Below, piece by piece: positions 1-7,231 of a DNA stretch of 33,359 bases (its first letter is position 1; each line of letters opens with the position of its first letter). Below the pieces are notes generated by a model, which was not told the origin of the DNA, did not search any database, and saw only the letters and a list, made by a program, of their open reading frames with translations. This DNA is from JANQIV01 sp050117315 (lineage in GTDB: Bacteria; Bacteroidota; Ignavibacteria; Ignavibacteriales; Melioribacteraceae): contig JASFMY010000075.1 in NCBI GenBank assembly GCA_050117315.1, forward strand, positions 1-33,359, in the 5' to 3' direction. The translations under genes and the position numbers were made by a program.

Positions 1-391
1 ATTTTTTCCATACTTATTAAATTATTTTACGTAATAAACGAACAACATTTTAACACATATATTCGTAATACACGCAATGCGTGTATTGGGATGTTACAAA
101 TAATGCGATTCAAGGTAAATTTTGAAAACTTCATCTCATTTTGCCAAAGAAATAATTAATGAAAAATTGTCTCGTTTTGACAAAGAATTTCTTTTAATTG
201 ATTGGTTCCGTTTTTAATGACAAAAAAACATTTTTTTGCCTGCGCTCTTTTGAACTTCGTGCAATTAAAAAAAAACCAACCGTACATTAAACACATTTAC
301 TCCGCTGCGCAAAAGTGTTTAAATTTTCCCCTTTTCTTTATTTGTTTTGTTTTCAACGTTTTATATTGTGTGTTGTGTGGCGTTTTTTATA
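1..391. other. Intergenic stretch with a palindrome and a direct repeat, no convincing gene
   Basis: I see no credible gene here. A 21-nt palindrome with 10-bp arms (AATACACGCA / TGCGTGTATT) around a single central base lies at 67-87. Two 18-nt direct repeats differing at two positions (TCTCATTTTGCCAAAGAA at 134-151 and TCTCGTTTTGACAAAGAA at 170-187) are spaced 36 nt apart. A hairpin with a stem of about 12 bp and one mismatch (TTAAACAC...GTGTTTAA) lies roughly at 286-322, downstream of the minus-strand gene that ends at 392; it may help terminate that transcript. A reading frame at 202-426 is low complexity and not believable. Confidence 0.5.
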
Positions 392-1822
392 TTAATCGTC
401 ACTGTTTTTTACAATTTGTGAAATGAGTGGTTTCAATAGCTCCCATGATTTATAATGCTCAGACATATCGTAATTACCCCCGGTTAATACGGCAGCAATC
501 TCTAATTCGGGAATTACAATAATAAATCGTCCTCCCGAACCACTGGCATATATTACTTCATTTTGTTTATTATTAACTTCAATTTCCTTGATCCACCACA
601 ATAAGCCATAACCCATCTTGTATTCGTCAAACCAGGTATGACGCTCTGATAACTTATTAATGCTTTCCTCTTCTATAACTATTTTTCCAGCCCATTTACC
701 TTTATTTAAAACCAATAATCCAATTTTCAACATATCTCTTGATGATAACTGAAGTGTGCCGCTACCGTCAGGGAAGCCATTTTGTTTGTCAATTTCCCAG
801 TTATATTTAGATATCCCGATTTTTTTGAATATTCTATCAGCTGCATATTGATCAGCCTGTTTATTTGTTGCATTGAATATTATAGCATTTAGAATATTTG
901 GGATACCATTGTCATATGACATAACGGTTCCGGGTTTATCAATAATTTCCCTATTCAAAAGTGTATGCAATCTGTTATCACTATAACGCCAGGCTTCTTC
1001 TTCATCTAACTGCATGCCCGCCTTCATTGATAATAAATTTTGAATAGTTATTGCTTGTGATGAATTGAAATCCAGATAGGCATTGATATTTTCATCAAGT
1101 CCCTTAATGTAATGATCGTCGATTGCAGCCATTGTTAATAATGCTACAATACTTTTAGTCGCACTACTTTGATTTTCCAGTGTATTAACATCGTGATCGT
1201 AAAAGTATTCTTCAACAATTAGTTGGTTTTTGTGTGAAATTAAAAGTGAAAAAATCACCCCATAATCCTTATTGACAATTTGAGAAATAGCACTATCAAT
1301 GCTCTGTGTAATATTTTTGTTTTTTGACAAATCTTTAACAGAAATTCTATCGTTGAGTAATACAGGTGGGGAGTAGGCAGTTATTTGTGATTTGCGTGGA
1401 AAAACACCATCTGTTTGTGAAGAAGACAGTTTGTGATAAACCATTTTTATTTTTGATTGATCTGGCAATTCTATCTCACTTATCATTGTGTTTTTCACAG
1501 TATCAATAATAAAAACTTGCTCCATATTTGATGGTGCTCCAAATTGCAATATAACTTCAGGGAAAAGTATTTTTATTTTTTCAATTCGGGTTTCACTATC
1601 CTTTATCCCATAAAAATAGCTATGAACAATCCCGGATAAAGTGTGGTCATCATTAGTGCGAAATTCATATATATATTTCCATACACTATCAGCTTTATGC
1701 TCCCAAAACCCAACAACTTTATCGGTTTTATTTGTACTGGTTTCGCCATTTGCGATTTGGCAACCACTTATAACCACAATTGCAATAATTGCAGTTAATA
1801 CTATAATCAGTTTTTTTTTCAT
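392..1822 (-). CDS. Serine beta-lactamase / penicillin-binding-protein-like lipoprotein
   Basis: A 476-residue serine hydrolase of the beta-lactamase class C / D-alanyl-D-alanine carboxypeptidase superfamily, probably a membrane lipoprotein facing the periplasm. The N-terminus is a lipoprotein signal with lipobox VISGC (Cys21). Residues about 30-150 form an extra N-terminal beta-rich region. The hydrolase domain follows with the SxxK nucleophile motif SATK (Ser220, Lys223), the Tyr motif YDN (Tyr303-Asn305) and a late SGSGG stretch (about 427-431) where the KTG/HxG-like third motif is expected. The substrate is unknown: members of this family are esterases, peptidases or true beta-lactamases, so resistance should not be assumed. 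A purine-rich AAGAAGATAA stretch precedes the ATG. It is the only minus-strand gene in the accessory block. Confidence 0.85.
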   Translation of the reverse strand: MKKKLIIVLTAIIAIVVISGCQIANGETSTNKTDKVVGFWEHKADSVWKYIYEFRTNDDHTLSGIVHSYFYGIKDSETRIEKIKILFPEVILQFGAPSNMEQVFIIDTVKNTMISEIELPDQSKIKMVYHKLSSSQTDGVFPRKSQITAYSPPVLLNDRISVKDLSKNKNITQSIDSAISQIVNKDYGVIFSLLISHKNQLIVEEYFYDHDVNTLENQSSATKSIVALLTMAAIDDHYIKGLDENINAYLDFNSSQAITIQNLLSMKAGMQLDEEEAWRYSDNRLHTLLNREIIDKPGTVMSYDNGIPNILNAIIFNATNKQADQYAADRIFKKIGISKYNWEIDKQNGFPDGSGTLQLSSRDMLKIGLLVLNKGKWAGKIVIEEESINKLSERHTWFDEYKMGYGLLWWIKEIEVNNKQNEVIYASGSGGRFIIVIPELEIAAVLTGGNYDMSEHYKSWELLKPLISQIVKNSDD

Positions 1823-2210
1823 TTATCTTCTTTTATGTTTATTTGTAAGTTTTCCAAATGCCATACAACGTTTGTATATATTCTATTGTTGTTATATTTC
1901 TTATATTTTTAATAAATATCTCTATTTATTCGCTTGTGAATGTACTATTTTTTTAAAAACCTATCAAATAAGCTGATTGTTTTTGTCTGTAATTGTATTT
2001 CTGAAAACTAATTGCCAAAACGCTATTACAACATATTGGTAAGCCTGCACAAACCCAACACACCACCAAAGGCTTACCAAAAAGTTTGTACCAACCCTAT
2101 TTTGCCGTATCCGGCAATAAGAATTTCCCTCCTCAAAAAAAATGTTTTGGCATTTCATGGATAACTTAACTACCAACTTGACAAACAGGGCAATTCTAGG
2201 CGCACAATTT
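1823..2210. other. Intergenic stretch with nested inverted repeats
   Basis: No gene is supported. Several inverted repeats are nested: TGCCAAAAC (2013-2021) with GTTTTGGCA (2144-2152), TTGGTAAGCC (2036-2045) with GGCTTACCAA (2071-2080), and TTGCCG (2102-2107) with CGGCAA (2112-2117). Together they could fold into one structure of about 140 nt, directly left of the first attC-like element. It may be a related or decayed element. Confidence 0.5.
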
Positions 2211-2344
2211 GTAACATGGCGTCATAAAGCATGCGGGTGTTTGGTAGTTTGGTGACTAAGTATTATATTCGTTTAAGTTTTTAACGGCGGACTGATAAAG
2301 TAGGAGAGCAACTCCCGCACAGCTTCATACGCCAGGACCGTTAC
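2211..2344 (+). repeat. attC-like imperfect hairpin, copy 1
   Basis: The ends GTAAC (2211-2215) and GTTAC (2340-2344) are inverted. Just inside them, GGCGTCATAAAGCATGCGGG (2218-2237) pairs with CCCGCACAGCTTCATACGCC (2314-2333), leaving a few unpaired bases. The centre carries AACGGCGGACTGATAA, which resembles the centres of the copies at 3719 and 4716. The architecture matches integron attC sites (long, imperfectly palindromic, variable arms, conserved ends), but the end boxes do not match the textbook GTTRRRY core exactly. It lies just upstream of the gene at 2379. Confidence 0.6.
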
Positions 2345-2378
2345 CTGCAATTGTTAACGAGACTCACTATAACAAACA

Positions 2379-3158
2379 ATGGGATTAATTAACAAAATAT
2401 TCGGAGCGAGCAATAAAATTAAGGTTCAGTTTATTGATAACAATAAAGACCAGACAATTGGTGTTTCAAAAATGACAGCAAACCAATTACCAGAAACATT
2501 CTCGGTACAAACCACAATGCACATTCAAGGTGGCGATTGGATCGTTGAAGAAGCAATTCCTGAAAACTCAGTTGATTTTGTTAAGACAAAGAACCTTGTT
2601 TTGAAAATGAGAAAAATTGAAAAAATCAATCCGAGTGATTTACGGTATAGTTTGCCGACCATTTCGAATGAATTTCCACAAACAACTGCAACAATAGAAC
2701 AAACAGATTACGACATTCAAATTCATGAGGATGATTATCGACAAAATGAATTCCTGAATTTAAGTTCTCAACATCTTGTGGAAAAAGAGTTCTTAGGAAT
2801 TAAAGATATCTGGGAGAACCACAGTAAAAAAAGTGATGAAATAACATTGTTTAAAAACTGTCACTCAAGAAATACTATTGGTAAACCGAACTTGACAATT
2901 GATTTTGAAGAATTGAAATCTTTATTAAAATGTAATTCTGTTGGACAAGTACTAATAAATGGAAATGCACTTAAAAATGGTTTTGCATTAAAAACAGAGA
3001 ACACAACTTTCTTTGGAGTTCAGAATATTGATAAGGTTACAGAACTTTGCATTTCACAATGGAATGAAAAAACAAAAGACGAGATTTTAGAGATAAATAA
3101 AGCTTTCAATTTGCTATTTGTAAATTGGAGTCACTGTGATTTGATTAAAAATGATTAA
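2379..3158 (+). CDS. Hypothetical protein translationally coupled to kptA
   Basis: I do not recognise this 259-residue protein. It has no signal peptide and no clear membrane segment, so it is probably cytoplasmic. Composition is mixed and polar, with a start (MGLINKIFG) typical of small soluble accessory proteins and a fairly acidic middle (about residues 105-150). It begins 35 nt after the attC-like element and its stop overlaps the start of the RNA 2'-phosphotransferase gene by 8 nt. The two are therefore probably one transcript, possibly with coupled translation. The overlap hints at a functional pair, but no motif shows what the protein does. Confidence 0.6.
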   Translation: MGLINKIFGASNKIKVQFIDNNKDQTIGVSKMTANQLPETFSVQTTMHIQGGDWIVEEAIPENSVDFVKTKNLVLKMRKIEKINPSDLRYSLPTISNEFPQTTATIEQTDYDIQIHEDDYRQNEFLNLSSQHLVEKEFLGIKDIWENHSKKSDEITLFKNCHSRNTIGKPNLTIDFEELKSLLKCNSVGQVLINGNALKNGFALKTENTTFFGVQNIDKVTELCISQWNEKTKDEILEINKAFNLLFVNWSHCDLIKND

Positions 3159-3712
3159 TAAAAAGCAACTAACACATATTAGCAAGTTTTTGAGTTTGGT
3201 TTTGAGACATAAGCCAGAAACTATAGGTATTCAACTTGACAAAAATGGTTGGATTGATGTTGAAGAACTCATAGAAAAATCCAATAATTACGGGATAAAG
3301 TTTGACAGAGAAGTTTTAAACTATATCGTTGAGACAAACTCTAAGAAACGATTTGCATTTAATCAAACGTTGGACAAAATAAGAGCAAGCCAAGGACATT
3401 CTGTTGATATTGAATTAGGATATGCAAATCAAAAACCACCAGAAATTTTGTATCACGGTACAAGCGAAAAATCAGTTCAATCAATTTTAAATACTGGACT
3501 TGATAAAGGAAACCGACAACATGTTCATTTAAGTAGTGACATAGAAACTGCAATCAAGGTTGGACAGAGACATGGAAAACCAATTGTATTTAAAGTGCTT
3601 GCAGAACAAATGCACAATGACGAGTTTGAGTTTTTTTATTTCCGACAATGGTGTTTGGTTGACAGACAATGTGCCAACAAAATATCTATTAAATAATGAC
3701 AGTACAAAATAA
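3151..3712 (+). CDS. kptA: RNA 2'-phosphotransferase (Tpt1/KptA), 3' end frameshifted
   Basis: Tpt1/KptA enzymes remove an internal RNA 2'-phosphate using NAD+, giving ADP-ribose 1'',2''-cyclic phosphate. Family hallmarks are clear: the N-terminal winged-helix start with VLRHKPE (Arg19-His20), KKRFAF (Arg67), RASQGHS (about 78-84), the NAD-binding LYHGTS (100-105) and RQHVHLS (Arg122). Arg-His-Arg-Arg spacing matches the known catalytic tetrad. As written, the frame stops at 3696 with an untypical tail. Removing one T from the T7 run at 3631-3637 gives FISDNGVWLTDNVP, which is the expected family C-terminus, and a stop at 3710-3712. So the gene is one base out of frame, by mutation or sequencing error; the catalytic core upstream is intact. 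It sits between two attC-like elements, consistent with arrival as a cassette. Confidence 0.88.
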
Positions 3713-3718
3713 CAGCAG

Positions 3719-3848
3719 GTAACATGCGGTCATAAAACATTGTGCGGATAGTGGTATATTTGAACGAAATAACATTTAATCAACGGCTTAGCGGGCTGAT
3801 AAGTTTGTGTTTCAAAATGCGCAACGTTTCATACCGTAAACCGTAAGC
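3719..3848 (+). repeat. attC-like imperfect hairpin, copy 2
   Basis: The left arm GTAACATGCGGTCATAAAAC (from 3719) continues through ATTGTGCG. It pairs with GCGCAACGTTTCATACCG (3819-3836), followed by TAAACCGTAAGC. The centre holds AACGGCTTAGCGGGCTGATAA, close to the centres of copies 1 and 3. It starts 6 nt after the restored kptA stop and ends 22 nt before the next gene, the position expected of an attC between two cassettes. Confidence 0.6.
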
Positions 3849-3870
3849 AGACAGAAAAAGTTATGACAAT

Positions 3871-4702
3871 ATGAAGCAAATTGAGACATTACATTTATTT
3901 CCGCGATTAACAGAAGAATTGCTTAAACTATTACAAGGTTTAGATACTTCTGATTGGTTGAAACCGTCTCCGATAAAAGGAAGGACAGTTAAAGACTTAG
4001 TCTCGCATATTATTGACGGTTCGTTGAGAAAAATATCAATGCAAAGAGATAATTTTGTTGATAATACTAATATCCCAAAAATAAATTCGTACGAAGATTT
4101 AGTTAATCATATCCAAAAATTAAATAGAGACTGGATAGAAGTTTCCAGAAGATTAAGCCCGGCATTACTGATTAACTTGTTAGAATATTCGGATAAGCAA
4201 TTTTTTGACTTTTTAAAAACCTTAAATCCAAATGGTAAAGCAATCTTTTCTGTTGCCTGGGCGGGAGAATCAGAATCTGAAAACTGGTTTGACGTAGCAC
4301 GAGAATATACTGAAAAGTGGCATCATCAAATGCAAATTAGACTGGCTCTTAATAAACCGATTCTAATGGGAATATACCGAGCCTCTTTATGATACTTTTA
4401 TGCTTGCCCTGCCCTATTTATATCGTGATTTTACCAATTATGATAATGGAGAAAAAATAAAAATCAGTTTGACAGGAAAATTAGAAAAGAGCTGGGTGAT
4501 TGAAAGAAAAACTGATAAATGGGACTTTACTGATTCGGACAGTGGAAACATCCATACTTCGGTTGAAATACCTGATGATATTGCTTGGATAATTTTTACA
4601 AATACAGATAGAGATAAAGAAAAATACAAAACCAAGCTTAAAACCATTGGAGATAATTCTATTGGATTGAGATTATTAGATTTAGTAACCGTAATGAGTT
4701 GA
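3871..4702 (+). pseudogene. Maleylpyruvate isomerase / DinB-fold protein split by a frameshift
   Basis: Two adjacent frames (3871-4392 and 4400-4702) are halves of one gene. The first encodes 173 residues of a DinB-like four-helix bundle, with LVSHIIDG (His46) and EYTEKWHHQ (His151-His152) where the family's metal ligands are expected. The second gives the C-terminal domain seen in mycothiol-dependent maleylpyruvate isomerase-type (TIGR03083-like) proteins, ending with an LGLRLLD-like IGLRLLD motif. Dropping one G from the GGG at 4368-4370 joins them as EYTEPLYDTFMLALPYLY, a protein of about 276 residues. Function is likely metal- and thiol-dependent, with unknown substrate. As read, the gene is broken; a single sequencing indel would make it whole. 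It lies between attC-like copies 2 and 3. Confidence 0.7.
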
Positions 4703-4715
4703 GAAACAAAAACTG

Positions 4716-4847
4716 GGTATAACATGCAATATAAAAAATTGGGACTAAGTGGTTTTTCAAAGTTGGTATCCCGCATCAACTTTCGGTAACGGCTGATAGG
4801 AACGCAGCACGCACTCCCCAACTTTTCATATTGCAGCACCGTTGTGT
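4716..4847 (+). repeat. attC-like imperfect hairpin, copy 3
   Basis: TGCAATATAAAAAATTGGG (4725-4743) pairs with CCCAACTTTTCATATTGCA (4817-4835). The ends are GGTATAAC (4717-4723) and CACCGTTGTG (4838-4846). The centre TCGGTAACGGCTGATAGG matches the AACGGC...CTGATA core of the other two copies. The left ends of all three read TAACATG and the right ends run CATA...ACCGT. Confidence 0.62.
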
Positions 4848-4921
4848 GAATAAAAAATGAAATTCATACATATAATTAAATACACTACTTATGGAAATTA
4901 ATATAAGGCATTTAGAAAATA

Positions 4922-6316
4922 ATGAAAGCTTTTAAAATAATTTTTGTCATTGTTATTATTACACTTTATGCATGTAAGCCAACAAAGTTTATTGTAATCG
5001 ATGAAACCGACAAAACCGAATCTGTCGAACAATCCATTATAATTGATAGTGTATGGGCAGGACACCCTGTTGGATTTTGTCTTTATACATATGGAAACAG
5101 ACAATATATTGCCTACTACAACGCTAACAGAAATATGGTAGTAGGTCAAAGAAATTTAGAAGATGAAAATTTCGATTTCTATATAATACCACCGACTTTT
5201 CGTGAAACTGCAGGCGGAACAAGTACCGTTCTAGAGTGGGATAGTCATAATTATATTACAATTGGAATTGATAAGGAGGGATTTATTCACCTGGTTGGAA
5301 ATATGCACGTGAGTCCGATTACTTATTTCAAAAGCACAAAACCTAATGATATTACCACACTTGTCCAGGAAAAAGAATTAGTAGGTACTCACGAGAAACG
5401 ATGTACCTATCCCAAATTTATGTTAACAAAAGATGGAGAGTTAGTATTCCATTATCGCGATGGGGGGAGTGGAAATGGAAACGAAATATATAATATCTAT
5501 TCTTGCAAAAACAAGAGCTGGTCAAGAATGCTAGATGTACCGCTAACAGATGGACAAGGATTGATGAATGCTTATCAAACACAACCAACTGTTATGAGGG
5601 ATGGCTGGTATCATGTTTATTGGGTATGGAGAGACACACCTGATTGTGCAACAAACCATGATTTATCGTATATGAAAAGCCCGGATTTGAAGAACTGGTT
5701 CAATGCATTTGGAGAAAAGATTGAATTGCCAGCAACAATTGATAAAACCTTATTGATAGTTGATCCAATTCCTGTTAAAGGAGGGATAATAAATCTGGCT
5801 GCCGAACTTTGTTTGGATGAAAATAATAATCCTGTTTTGACATATCACAAGTACGATTCTGATGGAAAACTACAGTTATTTACCGCTCAGGTAAACGGTG
5901 AAAAATGGATTTATAAACAAGTCACCAATTGGGACTATCGATGGGAGTTCTCCGGATTTGGGTCGATAAATAAAGAAGTTAATCTGAAAGGTTTTAATAA
6001 AAGAAAAGATGGAAATTACGAAATTCATTACTGGCATAAAAAATATGGAAATGGCACTATTTTGCTTAATAATAAATTTGAGAAGATCGGAAAAGTTCTG
6101 AAACCTGAACCTTTTGAATCAAATATAGACATAGAAGGAGACTTTCCCGGACTATTGGTCCAGACTAGTAATGATATAGGAGAGGCGCCCGAAAAAAATA
6201 TTAGATATATGTTAAAATGGGAGACCCTAAGCCAGAACCGTGACCAAGCCCGCCCTAAACCATGGCCCAAAGCAAGCCGGTTGATTTTGTATAAATTAAA
6301 GAAAGCTCAAGGCTAG
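4922..6316 (+). CDS. BNR-repeat-containing lipoprotein
   Basis: A 464-residue protein with a short lipoprotein signal ending in LYAC (Cys18), so probably anchored in the membrane and exposed. The remainder resembles the BNR_4 / sialidase-like beta-propeller family. It has repeated aromatic and Asp-rich strands, segments such as VMRDGWYHVYWVWRD (about 223-237) and LSYMKSPDLKNW (about 248-259), and repeated single-sentence blocks on data such as HYRDGGSG (about 177-184). Such proteins are commonly polysaccharide-associated (lyase or glycosidase partners), but the catalytic class cannot be read from sequence. It starts 75 nt after attC-like copy 3 and could be a further cassette; no matching element is seen after its stop. 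Confidence 0.75.
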   Translation: MKAFKIIFVIVIITLYACKPTKFIVIDETDKTESVEQSIIIDSVWAGHPVGFCLYTYGNRQYIAYYNANRNMVVGQRNLEDENFDFYIIPPTFRETAGGTSTVLEWDSHNYITIGIDKEGFIHLVGNMHVSPITYFKSTKPNDITTLVQEKELVGTHEKRCTYPKFMLTKDGELVFHYRDGGSGNGNEIYNIYSCKNKSWSRMLDVPLTDGQGLMNAYQTQPTVMRDGWYHVYWVWRDTPDCATNHDLSYMKSPDLKNWFNAFGEKIELPATIDKTLLIVDPIPVKGGIINLAAELCLDENNNPVLTYHKYDSDGKLQLFTAQVNGEKWIYKQVTNWDYRWEFSGFGSINKEVNLKGFNKRKDGNYEIHYWHKKYGNGTILLNNKFEKIGKVLKPEPFESNIDIEGDFPGLLVQTSNDIGEAPEKNIRYMLKWETLSQNRDQARPKPWPKASRLILYKLKKAQG

Positions 6317-6751
6317 TCTTTTTCTTTTGGAAGAATAGAGATCCTGCGAAATAAGAAAAAAAGAGAAATAACAAATAAGGCAGCAATAAAGGGCAATTTG
6401 TTTAACTTAATCAAACATTAAGTTTTGTAAACCAACAAGCACTGTATGTGTCTTAAAACTATTATTAAATTATTCCGTTTAGCTACTTAATTATTTCATT
6501 TGGCTTCGAATTTACTCCGTTTGGCTCACGGCGGGCAAGTTTAATACAGCCCTTGTTTCCCCAGGCTTTTTATTTCGAACAACGGTATTAATAAATAAAA
6601 AATTATTATATCCCTATTAGTCATCAAAGATGAGGTTAGTTATTAATTTGATGGAATTTATCCGGTTTGAAAATTGGATGCCTTAACTTGTTATAAAATG
6701 ATGAGTTAACAAGTTTTTCCTTTTGTTTATACGTCATAATCAATATTTTAA
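6317..6751. other. Intergenic stretch with a three-copy 21-nt repeat
   Basis: No gene is seen in these 435 bases. Three imperfect copies of a 21-nt unit lie head to tail from 6471 to 6533, with the recurring core TCCGTTTGGC or its variants (TATTCCGTTTAGC at 6471, TATTTCATTTGGC at 6492, TACTCCGTTTGGC at 6513). A separate hairpin sits at 6685-6715. The repeat spacing of exactly two helical turns would suit protein binding, but this is only a suggestion. The stretch marks the change from accessory to chromosomal-looking genes. Confidence 0.5.
6685..6715 (+). terminator. Hairpin followed by T-rich tract
   Basis: AACTTGTTA (6685-6693) pairs with TAACAAGTT (6707-6715) around a 13-nt loop, followed by TTTCCTTTTG. 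This is an AT-rich candidate terminator or structured leader ahead of the gene at 6752. Strength is uncertain. Confidence 0.35.
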
Positions 6752-7231
6752 TTGAAGCTTACTAAAACATTTTCTAATATAAAGCACAAAAGTTTATTGA
6801 AAGAAATTATTAACACTAGCCTGAATAGCAACCTGGTACGGCTGAAAAAATATCTAAATTATGAAATATCCGGAGCGATTTTATATTTTTTATCTTTCCA
6901 TGTTTTTATTTTTATTTTTCTAGCTTCCGCTGCTGCTTTAATTTTTACTCCGTTTATGCTTTATGTACTGTTTAAAGAGAATAAAAAAGGCTGGATAATT
7001 TTCTTTGGTACTGTTGTCATTCTGCCGGTTATTATATTTATAATAATCTCTTTCCTATATGAATTTGGTAGACCGCTTCTTTTCATATCCCTGGGGTTAT
7101 TCTACTTTTATTGTTTTATGCTTCGTTTTGAAGTAATTGATTGGGTCAAAGAAATGAATGCCAGGAACCAATATTTATTAAATAAAATGAAAAGTGAGGA
7201 AGAATTAAAATTATTTAACAGAAAGGAATGA
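6752..7231 (+). CDS. Small integral membrane protein of unknown function
   Basis: A 159-residue protein I do not recognise. Residues 1-40 are basic and amphipathic, then hydrophobic stretches lie at about 42-74 (perhaps two helices), 81-103 and 107-125, and the C-terminus (about 130-159) is charged and helical. This gives three or four membrane spans in the inner membrane. The start is TTG, with no Shine-Dalgarno sequence; the next Met is at residue 69, so TTG is the best choice. Its stop overlaps the ATG of the TPR gene by 4 nt (ATGA), so the pair is likely one operon. Confidence 0.55.
   Translation: MKLTKTFSNIKHKSLLKEIINTSLNSNLVRLKKYLNYEISGAILYFLSFHVFIFIFLASAAALIFTPFMLYVLFKENKKGWIIFFGTVVILPVIIFIIISFLYEFGRPLLFISLGLFYFYCFMLRFEVIDWVKEMNARNQYLLNKMKSEEELKLFNRKE

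Noticed and set aside
202..426. 74-codon plus-strand frame
   Set aside because: Low-complexity, Phe- and Cys-rich, overlaps the 3' end of the minus-strand hydrolase and has no family match.
392..1822. Calling the first gene an antibiotic resistance beta-lactamase
   Set aside because: SxxK and YxN motifs define only the superfamily; many such lipoproteins are esterases or peptidases.
4400..4702. Separate small gene after the DinB-like gene
   Set aside because: It is the C-terminal half of the same protein; one G deletion at 4368-4370 joins the two.
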